Below, piece by piece: positions 1-12,050 of a DNA stretch of 64,000 nt. The stretch lies in assembly GCA_009741485.1 (NCBI GenBank), contig VKON01000115.1, positions 1 to 64,000 on the forward strand, given 5' to 3'. Each line of letters begins with the position of its first letter. Within the stretch, counting starts at the first letter, position 1. Below the pieces are notes generated by a model. It searched no databases. It was given only the letters and a program-made list of their open reading frames with translations, and was not told the origin of the DNA. Made by a program: the position numbers and the translations under genes. This DNA comes from Malurus cyaneus samueli (taxonomy: Eukaryota > Chordata > Aves > Passeriformes > Maluridae).

Positions 1-3000
1 CTTTGGATCAACAGCTTGTTCCACAGGTTTTTCTTTTTGTTTATTAATTTTAAATAAATATGGTTTTTTCTCCTTTTCTTTCTCACTTTTCCTCTTGTGG
101 AAAAGTTTGTCTCTGGACGACCCGGTGGGGAAAAGAGAGGGGGGGAGGTTTGCTGGAGCTTGGGAGTGTTTTGCTCCCATTAAATTCATTCAAACCACGA
201 CACCAGCTCAGGGGACACCACCACCACCCTGGGTGTTCCCTCCCCATCCTCCAGACCACCTCCTACCCCAGAAATCCCGGGATGCAATTTCCTCCCGTTC
301 AGCACAGGAGCAGCAATCAGCCCTGGAAGTTTATTTATAAATTCTGGAGATGCACAGTTTGTGTATTCTATTCACCAGGGCAGGAGAAGGAGGGGTTTTG
401 CTCCAGTTCTGGGTGAAATCTGTGGATTTTTGCTGGAATCTCCCCTGGTTTCACCTCTGACAGGTGATGAATGATTCAGATCACCGATGGCTCGTGCAGG
501 GAACATGTGTGCTCAGCCACCTCCTGCTCCTCCAGCGCATTAATTACTCCTGTTTATAACAATTAATCCAAATGTTCAGAGTGCCCACCTTTGCCAGGAA
601 CAGTGAAACCAACCTTGTTCATCTGGAGAGCGCATCTGCAGCAGCTAGTCCTGCGAGGGGATGGGGCCAGGGCTTCCTTCTTTCTCCTGCTCTCTTCCCA
701 GCTGGATTTTGGGCACAGGAGAGACCTGCCTGGGCTTCCCTCAGTGCTGGTCCTTGTCCCATCTGGATTTTGGGCACAGAAAAGACCTGCCTGGGCTTCC
801 CTGGGTGCGGGTCCTTGGGAGCATCCCTGGGTGACATCGGGATGGGTTTGGTCCTTGCCCCGTGGGCAGTCATGCTCAGGGTTCTGCCAACTCTTCAGGA
901 GATATTTGGTAACTTTCTTGAGGTTCTTGCCACCACTGGTTCTCCTGTGTCCCAGATCTCTCAAGTGGCACAGAATCCCAGGATTCCTGGAGGTGGAAAA
1001 GCCCTCCCAGCCCATGGAGTGCCAGCTGTGCCCATCCCCACCTTGGAACTCAGTGCCACCTCCAGGAATTCCCTGGGCACCTCCAGGAATGGGCATTCCC
1101 AATCTCTCCTGCCAATCCTGCCCATCCTTCCCAGGAGGAAATTCCTCCTTTCCCAGCTCCCTCAGTTTCTCCTCCTCATCCCCTGAATTCCATGAATTCC
1201 CTCTGGGATCTTGTCAAACCTCCCCACTCGTTATGACTCCAGGGGAGTAGAAGCCTGGAATTTTTTTTTAATTTGTACCAAGAGGGGAAAGGTTAATTTG
1301 CACCACTACAGAATCGGAGTCACTGATGGGATGGTGACCGTGACCTGCAGAATTTTAATCCTCTGGAATAGTCCATGACTGAGCTTTTCCTTGCAATCCA
1401 CCTGTGTAATTCTGGCACCCCATAAATCCAAACATCTCCAGATTGCTTCCCCATCCCTGCTTCATGCACAATAACCTGCCCAAGAAGCCATTAATGCAGT
1501 GGATTTTAAAAGCTTTATTTGCAGCTTCTCCTTGCAGGAATCCGAGCGTGTTCCCTCTCCCTTCCCTTGGAATTAGTATGCCACGGTGAGGATCAAGGCC
1601 ATTTGCAGGAATATAAAATATTCAATTAATAAGGCTCTGGAATATTTAATCAGGCCATTGAAATGCTAAGGAGTGCATTAACATTTATTATTCCCTATAA
1701 AGGATGGATCTCCAGCGCTGTGCCTGTGACTGTTCCAGAACAACCCCGTGGAGCTCCAGGTGGGGTTTTGGGCTCTTTCCTAAACCCGTGCTAAAAGGCA
1801 GCATTAATGCAGATTAGGCTCAGTCTCAGCACCACTGGAGGAACACTCCAGGAGAGAATGAAATCACCAGCTCTTGCTTCAAGAACTGAGGGCAAAGTTT
1901 TGTTTTCTGTTTTTTTTTTTCCCATTCAATAGCAGAGCTGAGTGGCAGGGAATTACACGGGGGAGTGGTTCCACAGGGGCTTAGACCATACAAAAAAACA
2001 AAACAAAAAAAAAAAAAAAAACAAAACAAACAAAACAAAAAAAAAAAAAAAAAAAAAAAAAAAACCAAAACCAAAAAAAAAAAAAACCAAAACCAACAAA
2101 AAACAAACAAAAAAAACCCAAAAAAAAAAGGCAGGAAAAACAGAGGGCTCTGCCTTAAGCAGTGTCCTATTTTACACCATTTTCAGCTCAGGGACTTGCT
2201 CAGATGCTCAATTTCCATAAATTTGTTATTTCTGAGGTGATTTTTTCTTCCATGAATGGAAACACTGCAATACAACACTGCCAGGAAATGACCACGACAG
2301 CAAAATCCTCTTTAAATTATGAGCCACGAGAATTTTTTTTTTATTTCCTTTGTTACACCTGCATTATTTTTTGCCAAATCTTGGGGAAATAATGTCAGCC
2401 TCTCTCATTATCCTCACACCCTAAACCCAAATCACCATCCCAGATTTTGGGAAGGAATTTAAACCTTTCCCAGCCCAAATTGGGACACTCCATCATCACA
2501 ATGAGCTGTTAATGTTATTAATAACAGGCAGAATAAATCTGACTTTAAATAAAAATCAGCCTTGCAACCAATGGAAATTGCTCAAAGGGATCACTCAGAA
2601 AATGCACTCAAAATATCTGGAAAGTTACAGAGATGAGTGAAAATAAATCTTTACCAATAAGGGAAAGGACAACAAGGTTTTAAAAGAATAATAGGAGAAA
2701 TTATTGTAATAATTTGCATTTATTATTGGGAATCAATACAGGAACACTCAGAGAATGCATAAAACCAATATTTATCTTTTGTGCTTATAAAGCTGCTGAG
2801 GGGATATTAATTTTTGATGGTCATAACTCAATATTTTCCATTTTTTCAACGGCTGTTTAAATAAGATTATTAACCAGCCACAACCTAAGCTAATCAGAGA
2901 CAATTTCCACAAAACTTCAAAGGCTTTTTTTTTGTGAGCAGCCCCCAAAAGCCCCAGAATGTTTTAATGTGACAGAGCAGACAGGAAACACGAGGCGAGC

Positions 3001-3560
3001 TTGGAGCTTGGGTGGCAGATTAATTACCAGCACGGTGATTGGATTTTAGAAAAAAAAACTAGACCTGAATGCCCCCACAGAAACATCTCATGGCAGAATT
3101 GTAATTAAAAAACAAACTGGAAATTCTCATTCTGAGGATGTGCAGGGGGAAGATGCTCACCAGGAGGACAAGAAAAGCCTTCAAAGCTCCAAATTCGGGG
3201 ACAAAATGGTGCAGAAGCTCGGTGCTGGTTTGTGATTTTTCCCCAAGGAAAGGACAGAATCAGCAGGGCTGAATCAGCAGAAAATCCCCAGGAATTTTTG
3301 TACCCTGAAACAAGAAAGCAGCAAGCACAGAGGGAATTTTAAGGAATGCACCCAGCAGCAGTGAGGAAAATGAGTTAAAATTGGGCTCAGGTTGTGACAG
3401 CTGTGGCATAGGACTGAAAGCAGAATTCAGGAGTCCTTGGTGGTGCAGGTTCATAGGTTCTTATTTAAACAGCTGTTAAATAGAAAAATATTGAGTTATT
3501 ACCATCAAAAATTATGTGAATGAGGAGCTGAGTGCTCCTCACTCCTGCTGAGGAGGGGAG
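1..3560. other. 5' flank, no gene seen
   Basis: Ordinary AT-rich noncoding DNA. The open frames at 560-1,250 show no recognisable domain or splice structure. 1,480-1,740 is rich in TAAT-type motifs and could be a conserved noncoding element, which cannot be judged without alignment. Confidence 0.6.
1980..2135 (+). repeat. A-rich low-complexity tract
   Basis: AAAAC/CAAAA low-complexity DNA, 150 bp. Confidence 0.93.
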
Positions 3561-3564
3561 ATGT

Positions 3565-4192
3565 TGCCTTGAAAGGGCAGTTTTTAATAATGACCCAGAC
3601 ACATTTAGGGGATAAAAAGGGTTTTACTTTGATATTTGGGATCCCGAGGGCACAACTTCGAATGGCAAGAACTGCACACAGTGTACAGCACGGGTACAAG
3701 TTTATAGATTTCAGGATTTAGCAAATCTATCCAGGATTCCCCAATAAGATACAAGTTTTATGGATTTCAGGAATTAGCAAATCTATCCAGGATTCCCCAA
3801 TAAGATACAAGTTTATGGATTTCAGGAATTAGCAAATCTATCCAGGATCCCCAATAAGATACAAGTTTATGGATTTCAGGAATTAGCAATCTATCCAGGA
3901 TTCCCAATAAGAAACTTCCCAAATGCAGTGATGTCCCCTATTCTAATGAATCCTGGATGAGGGCAGAGCTCAGTTTACACAAGATGTTCTGGACAGAGGC
4001 TCAGCCAAGGCTGAGCTCGGTTTAAGATAGCCCAGGGCACACTGACCCTTGTCAGGATGTTTTGTGGTGCCCAGCAGAACTCCTGAACTGAGCTGGAATA
4101 TCAGGGGACAGGAATTACAAACATGTGGGATAAGGGTGCAGGGGATGCACAGAGGGTACAGAAAGGGGAAAAAGGAAAAGCAAAAATCATCA
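3565..4192 (+). mobile_element. LTR-like dispersed repeat, copy 1
   Basis: Starts TGCCTTGAAAGG and ends AAAATCATCA, a TG...CA form. It includes GGGATAAAAAGGG (TATA-like) and an internal ~58-bp tandem (TACAAGTTTATGGATTTCAG) of four units at 3,690-3,915. A second copy lies inverted at 59,820-60,443. No open reading frame and no clear target-site duplication; solo LTR is the best guess. Confidence 0.55.
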
Positions 4193-4317
4193 GGAATCAG
4201 AGCAGCTGGGAACTTGGAAAGCAAAACCATTCCAGGTAGGAGGGAAGGGACAATTTTCTCACCAGAACAACTCCCTAAGAGCTGGGGCTGGTCCGTAGCA
4301 AATCAGGAATCATTCAG

Positions 4318-4550
4318 GAATCGCAGAATATCCTGAGTGGGAAGGGACCCACAGGGATCATCCCAATCCTGTCCCTGCCCAGACCCCCAACAATCCCCCC
4401 TGTGCATCCCTGGAGCTCTCTGGGACCATTCCCTGGGGAGCCTGGGCAGTGCCAGCACCCTCTGGGACAGCAGAACCTTTCCCAAAATCCAACCCAAACC
4501 TCCCCTGGCACAGCTCCAGTCACTCCTTGGGTCCTGTCCCTGGGAAAGTC
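4318..4550 (-). mobile_element. CR1-type LINE fragment
   Basis: Matches the 3' end of avian CR1 (GCAGAATATCCTGAGTGGGA to AACCTCCCCTGGCACAGCTC). Truncated as usual for CR1. Confidence 0.8.
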
Positions 4551-4899
4551 ATTTCTGTGCCCCACACGGCAGCAAAATTGGGTGTGTGGCCGAATCTCCG
4601 GTGCGAGGATCTGGGAGCAGGAGAGCAGCGGCACCGCGCGGGTGAGGAGCAGGCACGGCTTTGCCGATGCGGGGAATGCTCAGCTCAGCTCAGCTCAGCT
4701 CAGCTCAGCTCCTTTCCCCGTTCCCGAGCATCCCAGCGGGGCTCAGGGAAGGGCTGGATGCCGCCAGCGCTCGGGATAACGATGCTGTCAGCAGCGCATC
4801 CAGCACCGCGCTCCGGAGGAGGGGATGGGGATGGGGAGTGCGGAATGCGGGAAGGCAGATCCTGCATCGTGTGCACAGATCCCTCCTCCACACGCCTCC

Positions 4900-5015
4900 C
4901 CCCACACCACCTCCCCTCCCCCCCTCCCCTCCCCTCCCCTCCCTCCCCTCCCTCCCTCCCTTCCCTCCCCTCCCCTCCCCTCCCCTCCCCTCCCCTCCCC
5001 TCCCTTTCCAGCACT
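4900..5015 (+). repeat. (CCCCT)n pyrimidine tract
   Basis: CCCCT and CCCTC pentamers, pure pyrimidine on + over about 110 bp. Confidence 0.93.
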
Positions 5016-5144
5016 TTCCCTCCCTCTGGAATGCTGCAGCCCCTCCTTCCCTCCGGGATGCAGAGGAAATGTTCCCTCCCAAGGATCCCCAGCAGAGCAG
5101 GACCACCCATGCAGCAGGGACACACCACACCCTGGCTGTGGGGT

Positions 5145-5925
5145 TTGGAATCCCAACATGGTTTGGGCTGGAAAGGACTTGGATCCCATCTCATCCCAAA
5201 TCCCATCCCATCGATCCTTCCCATCCCATCCCAATCCCATCCCATGATCCCTCCCATGGACTCCATCCCATGATCCCATCCCATCCCATCCCCATCCCTC
5301 CCATCCCATGGATCCCATCCCATCCCATCCATCCCACCCCACCCCATCCCATCCCCTGGATCCCATCCCATCCTCCCATGGATCCCATCCCATCCCATAC
5401 CATTGAGCTCATCCCATCCCATGGATCCCATCCCATCCCATCCCATCCCATCCCATCCCATCCCATCCCTCCCATCCCATCCCATCCCATCCCTATCCCA
5501 TCCCATGGATCCCATCCCATGGATTCCATCCCATGGATCCCATCCCATCCCATCCCGGATCCCATCCCAGATCCCATCCCATCCCCCATCCCAGGATCCC
5601 ATCCCATCCCATGGATCCCATTCCCTACATCCCTGGATCCCATCCCATCCATCCCATGATCCCATCCCATCAACCAGTCCCATCACCATCCCATCCCATC
5701 CATCCATCCCATACCCAATCCCATCCCGATCCATCCCATTCCATCCCATCCCATCCCATCCCAATCCCATCCCATCATCCCATCCTATTCCACCCATCCC
5801 TGCAGGACCCCTCCACTGTCCCAGGCTGCTCCAGCCCCAATGTCCAGCCTGGCCTTGGGCACTCAAAGGGATCCAGGGCTGCAATTCCATCCCAGCCCCT
5901 CCCAGGGATGGATTTCATCCCAATA
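5145..5925 (-). mobile_element. CR1-type LINE fragment, split by the CCCAT array
   Basis: Left part GGTTTGGGCTGGAAAGGAC at 5,159; right part CAATGTCCAGCCTGGCCTTG at 5,838. Confidence 0.8.
5185..5795 (+). repeat. (CCCAT)n array inserted in a CR1 relic
   Basis: About 600 bp of CATCCCATCC units with CATGGATCC variants. It starts in a CR1 sequence that naturally reads AAATCCCATCCCA and the rest of that CR1 resumes at 5,797. All six frames are open over long stretches as an artefact. Confidence 0.95.
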
Positions 5926-5929
5926 TCCC

Positions 5930-8300
5930 ACAAAACCCTCTGTGAGCTTTTATGCATCAACTGTTTCTGATTTGAGCAAATCACCCAGCTTGTCTGATAA
6001 GAAATGTGCATCGTGACCCCTGCAATCAAAATCATCCCTCAATCGAATCAGAATGAGAGCAGAGCCCAGGCTGGCTCAGTTTCATTCTGGATCACAGAAT
6101 ATTCCGGAAAACCCTTTACAGAACCAATTAAGTTGTACTTTGTATTAAAAGCTAAGTCCAGATTCAAAACACCTCAGTTGGGTTTCATGATGTCAGATGC
6201 TCCAATACAATTTTTAATAATTATTTTTCTGCTATCCCTAAATCACAACCTCCTTTTCCACTCCCTCCTTCTTCCCTTTGAGGTGGTGGCTGAGAACAGA
6301 AATTAAACCAGAGGAGGAAAAGAACCCACAAAAATACAACACCCCAAGCAGAGTGTGAGTGTTCTGTCAGTCTGAGACACAACGAAATCCAGCAGGGATT
6401 TGCATCCTCAGGTTTAATGAAATTATTCTGTATTTCTGCATTTTGAAGCCACTAATAAATCAGCCTCTTTATACCCCTATACATGTAAATATTTGAAATA
6501 GGGGCATTTTTTTTCCAGCTACCCCAAACAAAACATAGGGCTTTGTTTCCAGCCATACAATTAATTTATTTATTATCTCAAAAAACAGAATGAAGGAGAA
6601 ATATTTATTCTTATACCTCTACACTTTATATAATTTATAAGATTGATTCAGTTATGAGACCTGTCAAAAGAACCTCCCAAAAAAAGGGAAAAACCTTAAA
6701 TATTTCCATGGAAAAACATGGAAAAGCACACACCCTTCAGCCAAACAGCAGGCAAGGGGTGTTTTGGGGTTTTTTTTCCAGTTTAACTACAGAGTAAAGA
6801 TTTCACAGAGGTGTCTGGGCTTTGCAAACCCCAACAGAAACTTTTTGGGGTTGTGTTTCTGCAGCTGCTGCCAAAAACCTGATACCACCCAAGGCAGGAA
6901 ACTTCAGCTGCCTGGATTGCATCTCCAGTGGGAACTAAAGAGGCAGGAAATCTGGAAGAGGGGCTTGGAAAACCCTTTACAGTCAATCATGATCTGTGTC
7001 CCATGATTAATTTTTTATTTTTTTCATCAAGAACTATCGGAACACCCAATTTCAGGTCCTTTCTGGCAATTGCTGGGATCAGCACGGATAAATCCCAATA
7101 AAATCCACGGGTTTTCTTTCAAGCCCACAGCACAAGCAGCTGATTAGGCTGAGAATTCACTCAGAGGTGTGGCCTTGAGCAAAATTTGCATTTATTGTCT
7201 CCAAGTGCACCTGCTCAGCTCCAGAATCACCCACAGCTGCTGGGCCAACCACACACTCCACAAAAATCAAATTAACTCTTTTATCCTCAACAGCTTTCCC
7301 TGCTTAGCCTGGATTAGGCTTTCTTCTGTGAATAATGAGCCTGAGCTCTTCCTTTGTGGAACAAACAGCAAACAAGCTTAAAAGTTATTCCAAAAATGCT
7401 CTTTATTTTAAAAAATATGTGCCAGAGGGCAGGGTTAGGTGGGATATCGGGAATGAATTGCTGCCTGGGACAGTGGAAAGTGTCCCTACCATGGATGGGA
7501 TGGGATTTGAGGTCTCTTCCAACCCAAATAATTCTCTGGAATTCCTTCTAGGAAGCTCCACTGGCATCTGAAAACACAAACAAAAGGGGACCTGCTCAGT
7601 CATGCTGACAAAGCTTCTGAATCCTAATAAAATTTCAGTATGAACTCCACAATTACCCAAATTCCACCCACAAATCTCACACACACACAGTTGGTGCTGG
7701 AGAGAAGGAATTCCCCCTCACTTGACTTTCTGTGGATCCTTTTTTTGTTCCTGAAAGGAATCGTGATTGTGGCTTCCGCGAGTAAGTGGAACAAAATGAA
7801 TTTTCTTTGCTTTTGATGATTTAGGCAAAAGCTGAGCTGATAAGGAGTTAATAAATTATGGGAGCACTAAGATATCATTAAATACAAGGAGAAAATTACA
7901 GATTTAATGGGATTTTTGCGCTTTTTAAGGACAAATGAACCAAATGAAGCCGTGCCAGCTGTGTGGAGTCAGTGGATCAGAAACCACAACCTGACATTTA
8001 ACTGCTGTAACATCAAAACATCTAAAATGTTCCTTGTCATTCCTGTTGTAACTTGTCCATGTTCTCCTTCCCTCTCCCATGCACAGATTCATTCCTTCCC
8101 TGGGCAGTCCCTGCAGGATCAGCACAGCAGCCAAGGCCACGAGAGGAAATCCAGGGATCTCTGCTCTTTTCTTTACAGCTCGTGACCCACCAACCTCTGA
8201 TCCTGAGGGTTCCTCCTTTTAAATCTTTTAAATTTTTGTGTAGTAGCAAGCACAGCTCCATGTCTGCTCTATAAACTGGCTGCTCATTAATACATGCATT
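5930..8300. other. 5' flank, no gene seen
   Basis: AT-rich unique sequence apart from one CR1 fragment. No splice-bounded exon or RNA gene recognised. Confidence 0.6.
7430..7555 (+). mobile_element. CR1-type LINE fragment
   Basis: 3' end CR1 relic ending TGAGGTCTCTTCCAACCCAA. Confidence 0.75.
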
Positions 8301-8790
8301 TCCTGTAATAAACCCAAAGCCTCTCACTATTTTAACAAGTTGCATAGCAGCAAATAGAACCCCAATATAACTTTTTTATCTTTTTTTCTTTTTTAAACAC
8401 AGCTACTTGTTATTAACAGGCACCCACTGAAGCCATTTCTTACCCAGAGATGAGTTTTTAAGCCACCTGCTGGGAGTAATTTAAGAATCGGACACACCTG
8501 ATCCCACTTGTTAGCAGGGAAAACCGAACTGCTGGGTACAGCTGTGATTCCGATTTATCACATATTTTTTTACGTATTACTCATTTAAATTCCCGTTTCC
8601 CGCTTGTACTATGAACCCCTACTGCAGAATATTCCAGCCGGGACAGACCGGAGGCGGCCCAGGCTTCCAGAGCTCTTATTAAATCTGTTCTTCACTAATT
8701 GATAGCGTGGATTGATGGCTCTGTTCACAGCCCTGCACATTCACTCTGAGCAGGCCAGAACGCTGCTCGGGAGGGCAAAACCCCTCGCAA
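8300..8790 (-). repeat. Flank segment S, copy 1 (reverse orientation)
   Basis: This segment recurs, inverted, at 20,303-20,760 and in part at 22,513-22,725. It contains a shared stretch ending in AAACCCCTCGC. It probably is the genuine sequence just upstream of the MIS18BP1 promoter. Confidence 0.85.
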
Positions 8791-10800
8791 AGATTTCTAG
8801 CACATTGGCTTCCAGCCTGAGCTCTGACTGCACATTTCTTTAGAATTCCCAATTTTTACGGTCTGTTTGGTTTGTATTCATTAATCGCTTTTATTTTAAA
8901 GTGAGCCTTTGCGTGGTGGCCACCTGAAATCTTCAAGGATTTGTCTTCAAAATTTTATCCTATGGGGTGGGGGCCCACTGGAAGGAGAGACTGGGAATTA
9001 TTCTAAATTATTCTTTCTATACAGAAACTTCCACTACCAGAGTATAATGTACCGTTAGACCACAGCCACCTGAAATTTGCTTCAGGGCTGAAGCCCAGCC
9101 AGATTGCAAATGGAGGAAACACTTGAGGTTTGCTAGATACAGTTAATAGGGGATTAGAGGCTGTGTTTTTTTTATGCACGCACGGGGAGGTTGTAATAGG
9201 AAAAATATAAAAATGCAAATATATTCCAACTCTCAGCCATGGCTGAGCTTTCAGGATGCAGCTAATTGCACTCCAGCCATCAAGTAGCTGTGCTTCCTTT
9301 CATTAAGCAAAGGCAAAATGAGAGGAAGAAAATAACAAGGGGTGATACAGGTTTGATTGCAGGGATGGTTCTTTTCTTACATGCCACCTGAAGGGTGAAA
9401 TGATCCTGGGACTTTCCCAGGTGACTGCCTACGGGGAGTTCTTCTAAGATTCCCAGAGAGATGATAACTGCCTCTCTCTGCTGGGAATCCTTTATTTATA
9501 TGCGGGACCAAGACTTGAGCAAACTTTTTTTTTTCCATTTTCCCTTTTTTTAACGAATTGGCTCCAAAAGGCTGGGCCTTTGGAAAGGGAGCAGGCACAC
9601 ACAAAGCAACTTGATACAGCGCCCCCTAACACATGAATTTGCCATTTTAAAACCCTCATATTTAGGGTCTATATCAGGAGTAATCACGCTTTGATCTGGG
9701 CCTGGTCCACATTATTTTCGTGTTCCTCAGCTGCACCCACAAGAAAGTTGCCCTCGTGGGGTCGTGGCCACAAAGTGATATGGTCGCGGCGAGCGACATT
9801 TTTATTCTTTAAAAAACTCTTGCAACGGATTAATATCGATTTTTTCTTCCCCCTCGTGCGTGCCAAGCATTTCAGGGTCAAATCTTTCCACTGACCCATA
9901 TTAATAAATGAGCCATCCTGACACAGGTCCTAGAGACGGCATGCTACAACATTCAGGACCCCTGGGTAGCTGGGCTTGGGTTAGTGGTACAAAATATCCT
10001 CCACATGGCACGATGACGTGTGAAATGCTCTTCCGCTGAAAACCAGGCGATTTGTGTCGGCCGGCCCGCCGGCGCAGCGTGGTGGTCAGTGGAGCAAGTT
10101 CAGGCTTCTCAGAAGTCAGTGGATGGCAGGAACATCGAGAGAGTCCTTCTGCCTCCCGGATCTCAGTGCTGGTCTCCCCTGCAGACAGCGAAGCTCTCCA
10201 GCTATTAACCATGAAGGTGGAGCTGACGCCCAGACTGTCCACAGGTGTGCGAATTGGTGCCCGAAGGGCGGCAGCTAGGGGCCGGACAGTGGCACGAGGT
10301 GGCTCCCCCCAGGAGGGCTCACAGCAGTCCGAGCAGGTGGGTGCTGGTTAAACACATATGCGAGCCCCTACGAGAGTGTCGCCGTGTCCTTGACGCTGGC
10401 TCCCAGGTGCCGCAGAGGGCATGCGCCGCCCTGCGCGAGCGGAGGCATGGGGTTGTCTCTTTGAACCACAGGGTATAGAATCTATCGCCGCGAGCTGCGT
10501 CACGCCTTTCGAATACAGGGCCTCCGGCTGGGCTCCCTCTCTCTGAGCCACCAGCCCAGCAGTCTTGAGCTGGGCCGGGGCGACCTACTCTGTGCCTAAC
10601 GGGGACGTGGTTACTATTCCTCACCGGATGGCAACGCTGAGAGCTTCTTCTTCTTGTGCCGTCGGGAAAACAGGGGGAAGCTTTTGCCATTAGCTGGTCA
10701 GAGGGCGCCGGCGCCACCACAGAGACAGAGGCCAGGTTAGAGAAGAGAAGATAGAGCCCCTGGAGAGTCACTACTCGTACGAGCCGATTGGGTGCGCGCT
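8790..10800. other. Unique stretch, CpG-rich in its right half, nature unknown
   Basis: 8,790-9,600 resembles ordinary flank. From about 9,600 the CpG content rises sharply and the sequence is unlike every other part of the window, with no second copy. Open frames on both strands up to about 110 residues match no family I recognise. Confidence 0.5.
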
Positions 10801-10824
10801 CCGCATCGGCTGCACAACCGGCTG

Positions 10825-11035
10825 GGACAGGAGCGGCCCGGGAATCGGGACAAGGTCCGGCCCGGGAATCGGGAAAAGGTCCGGCCCGGCAATCGGGAAA
10901 AGATCCGGCCCGGCAATCGGGAAAAGGTCCGGCCCGGGAATCGGGAAAAGGTCCGGCCCGGGAATCGGGACAAGGTCCGGCCCGGGAATCGGGAAAAGGC
11001 CTGGCCCGGCAGTCGGTGACATGCCCGGCCCGGCA
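10825..11035 (+). repeat. 24-bp GC-rich minisatellite next to MIS18BP1 exon 1, copy 1
   Basis: About eight units of the type GGCCCGGGAATCGGGAAAAG plus TCC. All three minus-strand frames are open through it, so openness alone does not show coding. Probably intronic or 5' exon edge. Confidence 0.9.
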
Positions 11036-11039
11036 GTCG

Positions 11040-11600
11040 GGGCCATCCCGGCGCTTCGCCCCCGCGGTTTGCGGACCCTGCGAGCGGCTGTCCCCGTTCG
11101 GGAGGCTGCCCTGGCCCCGCAGGAGCTGCTTCAGCGGTGTGAGCGTCCCCGCGGGGATGCTGCTGAGGGACACGGAGCGGAGAGGCGGCTGTCCCCAAGC
11201 GGGGAAGCGGCTGGGGGTCCTGACGATGTCGCAGGTGATCCCGCGGCAGTGCCGGGCGGGTTCGTGTCCCGGTGCCGGTCCCGGTCCCCTCATGGTGGCG
11301 GATCCCCCTCAGGCCTCCGGGCCCGCCCCCCTCCCCTCACGGCGCACCCGCGCGCAGATTCGAGCGCAGCCGCCGCGCCCGCCGATTGGCGGAATGGAGT
11401 GCGCATCTTCGGGCCGCCACCATCGAGCGCAGGTGCGGGGGGGTCCGGGAATCGGAGGACATTGAGGCAGGCGACAGCAGGCGGGCTTGCTCGAATCCCC
11501 CTCTCCTCAGCGCTGTGGTTCGGCCCGCCTGTAGGCGGGCTCTGCGGCCGTTGGGGCTGAGGCGGGGCCGGGGCTGAGGCGGGACGGGGCTGAGGGAAAC
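11040..11600 (-). promoter_or_regulatory. CpG-island promoter of MIS18BP1, copy 1
   Basis: Very CpG-rich DNA surrounds the first coding exon. On the minus strand a CCAAT box lies at 11,385-11,389 (ATTGG on +), upstream of the exon. No TATA box is visible. It is duplicated at 21,130-21,660. Confidence 0.5.
11080..11293 (-). pseudogene. MIS18BP1: MIS18BP1 first coding exon, copy 1
   Basis: The minus strand repeats the RTPSR ... SSIPAGTLTPLKQLL exon seen at 21,170-21,384 almost base for base. It sits downstream of the inverted arm in minus-strand order, so it cannot serve that copy as a first exon. It is most simply a false duplicate of the promoter block. Confidence 0.6.
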
Positions 11601-12050
11601 GGGGCCGGGGCGGGGAGAAACAGAGCCGGGGCGAGAGATAACGGACCGGGGGAAACGGGCCGGGGTGAGGAGAAACGGGATCGGGGCGAGGGGAAATGGA
11701 GCCGGAGTGGGGCCGGGGCGAGGGAAGTGGGCCGGGGGGAACGGACCGGGGCTGAGGCGAAATGGAGCGGGGCGGGAAGAAACGGGGACCGGGGCAGGGG
11801 AGACGGGGCCGGGGGAGGGGAAATGGGACCGGGCAGGGCCGGGGTGAGGGGAAACGGGACGGAGCGGGGGAAAACGGGAGCGAGGGGAACAGGGCCGGGG
11901 GCGAGGGGAAACGGAGTCGGGGCGAGGGAAGCGGGGCCGGGGCGGGAAGAAACGGAGCCGGTGCGAAGGAAAGCGGGGTCGGGTGAGGGGAAATGGAGCC
12001 GGTGCGAGGGAAACGGGGCCGTGAGCCGCCCACGCGTGGATAACGAGAGA
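11560..12050 (+). repeat. G-rich minisatellite (GGGGCGAGGGGAAACGG type), copy 1
   Basis: Irregular units of about 20-25 bp with runs of four G separated by GAGGGGAAACGG. This strand has strong G-quadruplex potential. It lies upstream of the minus-oriented promoter. Confidence 0.88.

Noticed and set aside
4661..5945. Long Pro/Ser/His/Ile-rich (+) and Trp/Asp/Gly-rich (-) frames of up to about 400 residues
   Set aside because: The CCCAT and CCCCT arrays contain no stop codons in several frames; no splice sites or domains.
10788..11465. Arg/Pro/Gly-rich + strand frames over the promoter block
   Set aside because: GC-rich DNA with few stops; the recognisable protein is on the minus strand.
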